This document shows, piece by piece, positions 49,132 to 59,750 of a DNA stretch of 64,000 bases (the stretch's first letter is position 1; every line of letters begins with the position of its first letter). Both the position numbers and the translations under genes were made by a program. This stretch comes from Lycocorax pyrrhopterus obiensis (taxonomy: Eukaryota > Chordata > Aves > Passeriformes > Paradisaeidae), in assembly GCA_014706295.1 (NCBI GenBank), contig JACSVZ010000007.1:1652543-1716542 (forward strand), given 5' to 3'. The notes under the pieces are model-generated. The model saw nothing but the letters and a program-made list of their open reading frames with translations. It was not told the DNA's origin and ran no database searches.

Positions 49132-51726
49132 GTAAGTTCGGGGTTTCATCAACCACGGGGTTCTTCCAGCAGAGCAGGAGAGCCCATCCCTCCGCTGCTG
49201 AGGGCAGCAGGAGTGCTGCCGCCGTTGGCAGCGTGAGCAGCGTTTAATGTTGGGTGAGATTTAATTGTCTGGTGGTGCTGTTTGTGGAAATCAGCTGGTT
49301 TCATTAGGGTTTCATTAGTCTGCTTTGTGTCTAATTCACCTGGAGAGGCGTAAGATGCGCCTTTTTTTTTTTTTTTGGTAGAGATGCTACTGCCAACTAA
49401 AGTTGGATGCTCTTTCCCAGATGCCTCTGGAGGCTCTCCTGTGCGTTTGTAGAGCACAGCAAACCTCCCTCAGACGGCAAAGAGGGTTCTCTTTGTTAGT
49501 GTTTCTGCAGTGGAAATGTCCAGCATATTCAAGGAAAAGCTTTTTGGTTACTTAAAAAGCAAAAAGCGGAGGAAAAAGAAAATCTGAGAGCACTCTGGTA
49601 ACAAAAACTTGTTCAACCCCCTTGGTTTTTTTTTTTTAAAGCTGACCAAATGAAATGTTCCATTCCTAGAGTACTCACAAAGCCCCTTTAAAGTAAACAA
49701 AAATGATTTGTGTTTTCCTGGTCTACTTTTTCCCTTGCAACGTTTCTGCTGGCATCACTTTCTCAGCCTGCACCATCTGAATGCTAATGAATGCCAGGGC
49801 CAGTAAGGAGTTTGTGGGTTTCACCATTTATTTTGCAACCTGCCTTAATTTGAGGTTTTCAAATTCCTTTAACACACCTCTATTTATCCTGGAACACAAG
49901 AGAACATTTGTAGCAAGGGCCTGAAATTGAATGCAGCTTCCTCTCTCCCTCTTCCCCCGTCCCTGCCTGGCCAACTTGCTCAGTCCATCCAGTGAATGGA
50001 TCTCCTGATACAGTTGCCTGCTTTTTTTTTTTTTTAAACGTTGCTGCCCATTGCCAGAAAAATAGAGTGAGTGTGCAAAGGAGAAGGAACGTTATTCTGA
50101 GCCTGAAAATTTGAATTCCAGATGCATCTCTGCTGTAAACTGTGCAGACTTCTGTGTTAGCACCAGCGCTGGAGGATCCGTGATGCTCTCGTAAAACGTG
50201 CAGATCCTGGAGCTACTGAAGTGGAAAGGCAGAGTTGTTAGAAGGATTTTTTTATTATTCTGAAGTGGGCCCTTAAAGCTGAATGTGCTGTACAACAAAG
50301 GAGTGGCACGGCTTTAGACTGCAAACTGAGATTTTTAATACCCCGTTGGTCTGAGCCACTAAAAATGTCATGTTTAGACATACAGTAGCTTTGTGGGGCT
50401 TTCTCCCATGTAACAGTAGAACCCCAGGGGTTCTGGATGGCAAATTCAGCGTTGCTTTTAGATATAAATGAACAAATAATAACTTCCCAAGAATTTCAGA
50501 GGGAGGTGTTGCTAAAAGATACGTGGCACTGCTAAGCTCAGGGCGCTTTCCCAGGAGCCGGCTTTGTGATGGGGCGACTATTTCGGTTCCATCCTTTCCC
50601 AGTATTGTAACTTTTGGACACAATAGAGCAATGTTTCCTGTGAGGGTTTGAGGGGACTGTAAAGCATAAAGCAGCAGAGATTCTCCCAAGGAAAAAACAG
50701 ATCCTAGCTAAGTATAGTAATAATTCAGCTCGCTGCTTGGTAGCTTGGTAGTCACCCTACTCAGAGATGAAGCTTTTAAAGCTTTTTTGGAGTTTGTAAT
50801 GCACCACAACACAAGGAGAGTAAACAGGGTCGTGCCTAAAGCAAGCTTATTGCAACAAGGCTTTGGGGTCCTTGCTCTGGGAACTTTTGAAAAATCTGCT
50901 GTCCTGAAATTCTGAGTGCAGCTGTGTAATCCAGGTCACCTTCTTCCAGGCCTCCTCAGGTCCACCCTGCTCTGACACATAGGCAGCTTGGCTCGAGTTC
51001 TAAGACCAAGAGGACTGAGAAGCCCAGAGACCTCCTGGACTGAGCTTCTTACAGTGCTGAGGGACAAATTTCTGGCACAGCTTGAGACAGCCAGCGTGAT
51101 AAAGATTGGCTTTTCAATAAGAGAGTCAGGTCTTGCCGTTCTGGAGAAACCTGCAGCTAGAGTGAGAATGGGAGCAGCAGACCCCTGAAAGAAGGGGTTT
51201 CTGTCTTGAACATAATGTCCCTCATTTGTCTCAAGCTCCTGGGCAGGAGGGTAGAACAGCATGACCCAGTTGGAAGAAATGGGAGCAGCCTCCTAACAAA
51301 AATGAGAGTGAAGCACTGGTGCTACTGACTTTGCACTGTGAAACTGTCGCTCCTGGGTTGGACAGAGGACATTTTACAAAGACATCAGGAGTTTTTGCAG
51401 GCTGGCAAAAAAAGCTTGGTGTTTGTGGGAGGAAAGAGGAGAAAACCAGCAGTAAACCAGCAAACTCACTGCAAAGAACGTGTGGTAACTGAGAAGTGTT
51501 TAATTTCATGTTTTCTAACTGATAACTTGGCCTTTGAAAGCAAGTGCTGCGGAGTGGCAGCCTGAGGGACAGGACACCCTCTGCCTTCGTGGAGGAGGTT
51601 CTGTGCACACAGCAAACATATCTCCGAGCTGTGAGAGCTTTGACTTGTTCAAAAAGTGTGATTAAAAGCACTGTGGGTGACTAATAAAGAGATGATTTTG
51701 TGTTTTCTCTGTGTGTGTGTGTGCAG
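49132..51726 (+). other. ABTB2: ABTB2 intron between the two exons (phase 1, 2,595 bp)
   Basis: It has GT-AG ends (gtaagt...gtgcag). The split codon is A|GT, Ser. It holds T runs (49363-49377, 50023-50035), an 11-bp tandem duplication of 'gtttcattagg' (49297-49318), and otherwise unremarkable sequence. Frames of up to 146 codons lie on the minus strand (for example 51231-51671 and 50273-50689) without recognisable domains. No transposon was recognised. Confidence 0.85.
51678..51726 (+). promoter_or_regulatory. ABTB2: Branch point and TG-type acceptor tract before the second exon
   Basis: A near-consensus branch-point word 'tgactaat' lies at 51679-51686, about 40 bases before the exon. The usual pyrimidine tract is mostly replaced by a (GT)n run ending in 'gtgtgcag'. 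The acceptor itself is supported by reading-frame continuity with the upstream exon. Confidence 0.7.
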
Positions 51727-51937
51727 GTGATTTGGTGTCGCGAGCCATGCACCACATGCAGTGCCTGAACACCATCCGGCCCGGCATGAGCCCCGTGCGG
51801 CAGAGCCGGCAGCAGCAGCCCGTCTCCTGGTCCCCTGACGCCCTCCACACCCTCTACTACTTCCTGCGCTGTCCCCAGATGGAATCCATGGAGAATCCCA
51901 ACCTGGACCCTCCGAGGATGACGCTGAGCAGTGAGCG
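51727..51937 (+). CDS. ABTB2: ABTB2 internal coding exon (probably exon 3)
   Basis: This 211-bp exon enters in phase 1 (GT completes Ser with the A of the previous exon) and leaves in phase 2 (CG of an Arg codon) at donor 'gtaggt'. The peptide runs [11 protein letters not shown], then a Gly/Pro/Gln-containing variable linker ([20 protein letters not shown]), then [20 protein letters not shown] and [18 protein letters not shown]. The first and last blocks match the highly conserved ABTB2 N-terminal half from memory. ABTB3/BTBD11 carries a distinctly different 'CPQMEWENPN'-type segment, so ABTB2 is preferred. The next expected residues ('PF.LLPPLMEWMRV'-like) would start a further exon, which I do not find before 64000. 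Ankyrin repeats and the BTB domain lie beyond the window. Confidence 0.93.
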
Positions 51938-54154
51938 GTAGGTCGGTGAGCTGGGAGCGGGGCCGGAGCTGAAAGGCTGAAAGGGCTCCTTTTGTTGGGT
52001 TTCCAGGGCGGTTTTGTGGGATGCTACCTATGAGGCATCAGTTATTCCTGCAGCCAGGCCAGATTAGGTTGTCAGCCCTGCCAAGTTTGCGAAGCCTTGG
52101 AATTGGAGCTGGAAAGTGAGCTGGTTTTTTTTCGTGCAGTCTTTCCGAGCGAGGCATAAGGCTGTGTGCTGCCAACACAGGGCTTGTCTGGAGACCTTGC
52201 CAAAAGTACATGTGGTTGCCTAAAGCAGGAAAGGCCTTCCCAAAGAAAATGTTACCTCCTGAACGGCGCCAGTTAACAATTGTCGTCGTTCTGGGAAAAA
52301 GCAACGCCGTTCGCTGCGGGGAGGGTTCGGGGGATTTATGGACATCCTATTTAAGGATTACTCCAGTCGATGCTGTGTGTCTGGAGTAGAAGGAGATTTC
52401 TGTAGGAAGCTGGGAAGTAACCAGGGAGGGCAGTGGGTCTCCTGCCTTCTGCCAGCTCCGTAACCGACTCTCAAAGTAGGGCCATTATTAGAGCGGTCAG
52501 AAATTTTCCAGCGGGATGTTTTTTCTCTTGGAAGCCTCCCTGGTTTCCTTCCTGCCCAGCTCCTTGGCAGGCTGCCTGACAGGCTGGTGGCACAGGAGAG
52601 CTGAGGAGCCCTCAGAGCTGAGTTCCTGGACAGGTCAGGCAGCTCCTGCTCCCCAGTTGCCTTCTTCAGGGAGACCCAGGCCACTCCAGACTTGTTTCCC
52701 CACTTCCCAAGTGCACATCCAAGTTTCTGTTTATTTCAGAAATCTTAAATGGGAAGTTCTGTTTTCTGGTTATCCGTTATTTATTCTAGCTTGCTTTTTG
52801 GATGTCTTTTTAGCCTGCTGGACATCAGGCTGAGGGAAGGCTCTGTCCTGGCCCTTCCCAAAAGCAGCCTGTGGTTGGGGAGTTTCCTGGTGCATTGGTG
52901 TGTTGAGGCCACACTCACAAAACAAAAAAGCGAAGTGCTTGCTGGACAGGTGAGCAGGGAAAGGAGAGCATCTCTGCAGCTTTGTAAATAACATGGTTTC
53001 TTCTTCTCACCTCGGGCTTTACCGTACTCAGCCCCAGCTTCTGAAATTGGTATGAAATGGTAGTAAAATAATAAAACAAAGTGACAAAAATAATTTATTA
53101 CAAAATTAAGAAAGGTTGTCTTTCTGTTTGATCCTCCCCTGAAATCTTTTCCAAAAGACCAGAACTCTACAAAGAGAGGGAACTGATGTACACATATGAA
53201 GAATCAAGAGGAGTTAAGTTGAATAAAACAGGAATAGAAAGGGACATGGCTGCATAGCTCAGCCTGCTGGTAGCTCAGTTTTTTGGGCTCGCTAACCCTA
53301 ATCAAGGTTACCCCTACCTAGTGCAAGGCTGTTTATTTTGCACACTGTGCAAAAAAAAGGGTTTTCCTGAGGCCAGGTTGTGTAAAGTCGTGCCACAGGT
53401 TCCCACAGTGGTACAGCTGAGGCTGCTGAACAGCTCGTACCAGAAATGTAGATTAAGCTTTCTATTTTGTGTTCTTTTCAGTGCTCTCAGTGTAATGATG
53501 TTACTGCAGCTACTCCTTTTGTACACTGGGGATAATAAATGAGTTAAATCAGGAGAGCAGTTATCTCTCCAATTGCTCCCAAACAATGCTCTTCACATGG
53601 TTCACCGGAGTTTTTTTGGAATGCAGGCTGCAGCTCTATTCTGTTTTGAAATCCACACTAGATCCTACAGCAGCTGGGGTAAGGGAAATTTCTGCCATTT
53701 TTTTCTGACCAATACTTAGCTGTAAAGGAAATTAAAGAGGATATATTAAAATGGAGCAAAAACTGACATTAAGGGGGAAAGAAAAAAAAAAAAAGAAAAC
53801 AACCTGAGCACTTAAAGGACTAGCTTTGAAAAATTTATGGAAGCTGGAAATGTGGAAATGAGATTAATACTGCCCATCCAGCCCTACCTTTGGGTTGCTC
53901 CAGGATGTGTTTTTCTGTGTCCCGAGCTCTGGGCACACGTCTGGCACAGGCAGTGGGATGGGCAGTGCTGGCAGCGCTGTGCAGAGGAGCTGCTTTGCTC
54001 TCTCCTGGTTGGGGAGGAGAGGCAGCCGCGGACTCGTGGCGTGAGAGACGAGGGCACTGATTCACCTAATGTGACTTGGCAAGGCTCTGCAGCCCCGGCC
54101 TTTTATTCTTCCCTGAGCTGTGCTAAATCAGCTGCAAACTGGGCACTGCTCTTT

Positions 54155-54178
54155 TGTGTGTGTGTGTGTGTGTGTGTG
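54155..54178. repeat. (TG)12 microsatellite
   Basis: A perfect dinucleotide run, directly readable, flanked by 'ctttt' and 'ctcacttttctgg'. Confidence 0.97.
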
Positions 54179-54767
54179 CTCACTTTTCTGGAATAGACGT
54201 GTTCCGTGCACTGCAGTCCCAGCTGGCTTTCTGCTGGAAAAATCCCGGTCACAAGCAAGGACAGTAACGCTGACCTGTTGTGCCTCAGTCCCCTCACCCT
54301 CCTGCCTGACTCTGTAAATCTATTATCTGAAATTGAGCAAAGAGAGGGGTGGCTGTTAGAGCTGCAGACTTGGAAAAACCTGATTTTTGGGGAGGTCCAC
54401 GAGCCACGCTGAGTCAGTGGAAGGAGCTGCAGTTGTTCATCCACAGGCCTGGCACTCTGCTGTCCGTTCTGGCTTTCCCTGTGTCACACTGCAAAAATCA
54501 TGGCACCGTGGGGTCTGGAAGGTCTTGTCTTCAGCATGAAGGCAAGCCTAGGATTCAGTCCTGAAACCATGCCCTGACGGAGGCTGTCACGTGCCGTGAA
54601 GGGCCTTTAAAAGCCTGGCTGAGCTGCTGAGCTTACCCTGCAGCAAACTGCAGGAGGTATGAAAGCAGGCAGGCACACTTGCAGGTTTGAGGCACCCCGG
54701 GGAGCAGAGCCAGTTTCAACCCACACGAGTGGGTTTTTATCCACTCTGAACACCTTGGCAAAAGACC

Positions 54768-54792
54768 TGAGGTGAGGTGAGGTGAGGTGAGG
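54768..54792. repeat. (TGAGG)5 pentanucleotide repeat
   Basis: Five perfect tandem copies of TGAGG, directly readable. Ordinary short tandem repeat. Confidence 0.95.
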
Positions 54793-57044
54793 AAGCTGGA
54801 GAGGGGTGCAGCAGTGGGGTGGATGGAGTCATCTCTGGAGCTCTCTGAAGTACGTGGATGCTTTGGGATGCCCCATAGGCTGAAACTCTGCAGAGTCTGT
54901 GGCTTGGTGGTGTTTGCTTCTGGCACCTTCAGGTGAAGGCGCTGAAGCAGGAGGAGGAGAAGAGGCAGAATTAGAAAGCACTCAGGTATCTCAGGCAAAA
55001 CATGAAGCATTTCCAAAGTGAATGCAGCTGCTCGCTGTGCAGCCGAGCCGTGGCCCACTTCGAACCCCAGAATGACCTTGTTTGCTGCACAGACAATAAA
55101 CCATCTGCTGTTTGGGGTCAAACAGGACACCTGAGGAAGCGTTTTGCAAACACAGAGTGCCACTTGTGCAATATTTTGGCGAAGGAATTAGACCCTGAGG
55201 TGAGCACGAGCTCGGTGAGGATACACCTGAGCGCCTGGAGGCTCGGAGCTTTTCCGTGTCAGCAGCGCTCTGTCTGTGCTGCTGCAAAAAAGGGCTCTGC
55301 TGGGCAATAAGAGACTTTTATTTTCTCTGACATCCCAGTCCATGCTGTGTCAGGGGTCAGACGATGTGTTTTTGGACCAGACACGTGGCACTCCTGCTGT
55401 CTTCACTCCATTCCTGCTCTGGGATTTCTCCCATTGCTTATGTCAGGCTGGCTGAGCTTGGGAGCACTCCTGCAGCGTGAGCTGATGTCCCAGAGCAGTG
55501 TTTGCTGCGATTGTTTGGGATACTGGGACTTGAGAAGAGCCATTCAAAGGTAAACGAAGTTCCTTTCTCCTTTTTCACTTCTCCCCAAGTGGGATATAAA
55601 GCTTTTGTTTTATTTTTAGTGGTGTGTCAAGGCAGGAATGCTCTGGCAGTGATGCTTATCTTGGGGAGTATTTGTCAGCTCCCGCAGAGCCCAAATCAGT
55701 ATTTAGGCTCATTTCACTGCTGAATGGACTGCTCTGCCCTGGGTTAATTACTTGGCCAGGACAGTGGTCCAGCCTTTAAGCTGGGAGTAGACACCACTGA
55801 CTGCCCTCCTCCTGTCTCCTCTTGGTTATCATGTGCCTACAGCATTTATTGTTGGAAAGTCAGCGTGATCTAATACCTAAGAACGGGCAAAAAAGTTGGA
55901 TCCTGCTTCCTTGTGTAGCTGATTGTCTGTGGGTTTGGGTAGGCTGGGCTTCCCCCCCTTCCAGCTGCTCTGTTAGAACACCTCTAAATTTTTGTCTGTT
56001 GTCAGTCCTGTTGGTCTGTAGAACATTCTGGAGCTAATTCCAGGCTTGTCCATCAGTGCCTGTGGATCCAGCCGTGTCAAGCCTGTCCAAGCTGTCCACG
56101 TTGCAGCAGTGCCAAGTTTTACATGTTGTCTGAGTTGGCTGGTGCATTATTTTATTCCAAACATCAGGGAGTGTAAAACAATTCACATCAGCAGAAGCCC
56201 ACAGACTGCACCCGTCTTGAGCCTGTCAGTGAAAATCCAGCAAAACGCTGGGGAAATTCCAGAGCTGATGGAGGGTTTGTCAGCTGCCAGCAGTGAAGTT
56301 TTGGGGCTTGCCAATTTAAAGGGAATTCGCAGCTCTTCAGCTGGAAAACTGCAAGAAGCCAGCTTCAATGAGGGGGGCCACTCGTTCTGTTTGCCATGTG
56401 CAGGCTCTGGATTCGCTGCTTGTAATCAACCCTGGGCTCACTCAGTTTCTCCCTTGTCACACAAAATCCTTCAGGAAGGCTGCTGCTCATCCTGCTTTCA
56501 AAGCTCAGTGGCTGCTCTTACCTACCAGGCTCAAAAGCGACCTGAATTCGTTTTCTGCTTCCGACAGGAGTCTTCCCTGTCCAGCTGTTACCCCTCATGA
56601 TCCAGAGCCAAAGGACAAACATGCAAACCATATTTTCCAGGAGGGTCAGGCAGGAAAAAAGGACTCCTCTGTGCCACGTTAGCTGGGCAGAAGAGGAAGG
56701 AGCTGAGCTGCCCAGTTGGGTTTTCCCTGTGGAGTATTCCCAGCAGTGCCTGCTCTGAGAGGTTATTTATTGGGAAAGGGTGAAAAATGCATCTGATTCT
56801 GAAGGAGGATGCATCAATGCTACAGAAGGAAAGATTGTAGCCCTTCCATGCTGTTTCTCAGTGCCAGTTGCTCAAATGCTCTGTTCTGCCAGCATCTGAG
56901 CTATTGATTTAAATCATCAGTGGCTGGAACACTTGGTAGTTTTTGTCTTGTGTGTAATCCAAACTTAACTTTGGCTGGAACAGAAACCAGAGTGGGGTCG
57001 AAGTTAATTCCTCTTGATACACTGTCAGAATCCTGCCCAAGCAG

Positions 57045-57070
57045 GATTGATTGATGGATTGATTGATTAA
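57045..57070. repeat. Imperfect (GATT)n tetranucleotide repeat
   Basis: A run of GATT units interrupted once by 'gatg'. Ordinary short tandem repeat. Confidence 0.92.
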
Positions 57071-59679
57071 TTTGCAGTGGTCAGTGCAAATAAAGAGCCC
57101 CTGTGCCATGGCTGTTTCTGAATCCCCAGTGAGCATCCAGTGGTCTCCTCATCGTATTTCCTAAATTTCATGTTTTGAAAAAGCATGGCTTTGATCTTAC
57201 TTAGTTCCTTTCTACTCTAGGTGATTTCTAGGTGCATCATTAGAAATAATTAGAGCCTCCAGCTCCCTCCCTCGTGGTTCGCTGGATTCTTCCCCTGTGT
57301 TCAGCAAATGCCTGGCACAACTGAACCTTCCTTCTGGAGTGATTCGGTCACGTGGATCACATTTGTGCAAAGATACCAGCTCAGAGTAAAGAGAATATTA
57401 ACAGCCCACTAATTAATGGGAATTGTCTCCAAAAAGCCTTGCTTGGCATAGCATGGGCATCTAACTGGCAGGAAAGGAAGGAAAATCAGGAATAACCTGC
57501 AGAGCCTGCTGCTGGGACCTGTGTTTGCTTGAGCTGCATCCTCACCATCCCTGAGAGGAATCCCTGCTTTCAGAGCTGGTGGAGGCTTTTCAGGACAAAT
57601 CTCTTCTCCAGATGGATCTTTCCAGACTCTCACTGATCTGTCATGAGGCTTTTTTCCCCTCTGCTCCTTTTAACTGCAGGTTTATGGAATTTTATTAAGT
57701 GCAATAGCTACATCATTGCCTGTCTTTTAGATTTATCTGTGGCCTAGTCTTTCCTAATTCCAATTTAATGTATTTATGTCTGAATTCTTTTATTTTACAG
57801 CCATAGCCTATTGTTTCCATGCAGTATCAGGAGCAGAACTTGATACACTTAGTTCCTTTGAAAAGGTCTGCAATAAAACAAGTTCTGGGGTCTCTTGTCT
57901 GAGAGGTCTGAGTATCTTTCCATCCCGTCTGCAGCTGCCTCACCACTCAAAAATAGGTGTACAGGAATAATAAAAGTGGACCCTGATCCAGTCATTTGCC
58001 TTGAGAGAGCAAAATGCTGTGATCATGCAGAATTTAACAGCACTTAAATCCCCTCAGAGTATCCCTGAAGTCAACAGAAAGATGTGTCCACATATTCCAG
58101 CCCCATCCCCATGCCACAGCCCATCGATTTTATTTTTTCCCCCAGAGCAGTTTGGATAGGAATATAGTGCTTAAACACAGGGAAAGAGAAGGAAGCCTTA
58201 CATTGGACTGTGCCATTAGGGCATTGCTTGTGCAGAGGGGGCCCATAAAAATGTGCCCTCCTTTTTAAAGGAAAAAAAAAGCTATTTGCTATCCATGAAA
58301 GCTCAGTCTGATGGATTTATTAGAAGAATAAAAAGGTTATAAACAGATAAGATCAACTTCCTTCACCAACACAGGGAGAGAGGCTGCTAACCCTGCATTT
58401 TTCAGACTTTGACCAGTTAATGTCAGCCTTAATTGTGATTTTGAGGTGCTCATTCACTAGGAGAGGGCATGAACAGCCCCATTTCAGAGGCCAATAAGCT
58501 GCAACCCACATGTGCCTATTGACTGAAATTAACTGTTCAGTGGCACTGCTGTTCCTGACCTTAGGCTGCGTCATTTATGTGCTGAGCCCACACTAAATAG
58601 TTCAAAACGTGGAATACATTCCACAATCTTGAGATCTGAGAACATCTATCATTTTAAAAAGAGGAGCCAGTAGCTTTAGCACGTTTATGATGAGCAGCTT
58701 TCACCTTCCTGCTGTTTATGGGACATCTCAGCGCATACTCAGCAGTAACTTCGAGATGAAAACGACCGAAAAATGACATTTTGACAGAGTCAGAGCCCGT
58801 GGAAGTGGCACTCTTGCACGTGTGCTCCTGGTATTTTAACTGGAAGGCTGAAGAGAGAGCCAGGATGAAGCGTTCATGGAATATTAAAGAGAAGGGAATT
58901 AGAACAAGTCTGGCTGAAGTCAGTAGGTGACAGACACCCATTACGCTTCCGTTCCTGGAACACTCCTGCCTGTGCCTGGCATCACCTCCTGAGGTATTTT
59001 TACATCTCAACCTTTTTTTTTTTAAATTGTTCCTTTCTTTATAGTTCAAAGATTGCAGAACTGCAGTGTGAGCGGTGACCTTGGCAGTGGTGAGGGGAAT
59101 TAATTGCAAACCCTGAGGATTGAATCCATCCAAGTGTAACTGCTGAAGCTGGCAATGCACTCCACTCTCAGTTAGATACTTTCCCCCCTCTCTTTTATGT
59201 TGTTTGTATAAACAAACACTGCTTAATTTTATTTTTTTCCCCCAACTCCACATATCTCGCACCTGGGGCAGACCAGCCTTTCTTCCAGGTTGCTGGCTGT
59301 CAGCAATTTGTAGTGTTATTGTAGTGCTTCCAGAGGAGCCCCCCCTGCATCTTCTGATCTTTCTGTCTTGGGGCAGGGGTGTGGTACAAACACAGATTAT
59401 TTAAATTCTCTGCAGAATTGTGAGGAGGAGAAGAATCTGAAATGGAGCAGCACAGAGCAGGCTACGTGGAGAGTAAAGAGACAGGGGAAATATTACAGGT
59501 ACAAAAGAGCAAACAATTTGATGATAAAAACTGTGGGGCAAAAAGTCAGGTTTTGGGCTGTCTTGAGACCTTGCTGCTGATTTGTCATGGTTTGAGATGT
59601 CTCAAATGCCACTGGTACGGATGGGACAGGACACCTGAAAAATCACCCATTCTGTGTGCTCAGCTGACCCTGGTTTTCA

Positions 59680-59750
59680 GCAAGGGGTTTGGACTGAATG
59701 ATCTCCAAAAGTGCCTTCCAACCCCAGCTGTGCTGTGCTTCTGTGGTTCT
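59680..59750 (+). mobile_element. Short CR1-type 3' tail
   Basis: The order 'caaggggtttggactgaatg', 'atctccaaaagtgccttcca', 'accccagctgtgctgtgctt' and 'ctgtggttct' follows the terminal block of a CR1 subfamily (ggactagatgatctccagaggtcccttccaacc-type). About 70 bp remain. The element has no coding capacity. Confidence 0.8.

Noticed and set aside
48985..51937. Assignment to ABTB3/BTBD11 instead of ABTB2
   Set aside because: The remembered ABTB3 sequence differs at the start of the first exon and in the CPQME block, while ABTB2 matches closely on both sides of the variable linker.
53246..53330. tRNA-like or repeat-like segment ('gcatagctcagcctgctggt')
   Set aside because: The box-A-like look is superficial. 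No cloverleaf or box B at proper spacing could be drawn.
54633..55163. 176-codon minus-strand frame
   Set aside because: Leucine- and serine-rich by composition, spans the TGAGG repeat, and shows no family resemblance.
56046..56600. 184-codon plus-strand frame
   Set aside because: Considered as a possible next ABTB2 exon, but the peptide does not resemble the expected LLPPLMEW region and is Cys/Ser-rich like random frames.
57776..57970. Plus-strand frame after a 'ttttattttacag' acceptor-like site
   Set aside because: The acceptor looks fair, but the peptide has no similarity to ABTB2 and the frame ends at a stop without a usable donor.
58654..59262. 202-codon minus-strand open frame
   Set aside because: No recognisable domain, runs through a poly-T stretch encoding a Lys run, and no supporting splice or promoter signals. 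Probably chance in intron.
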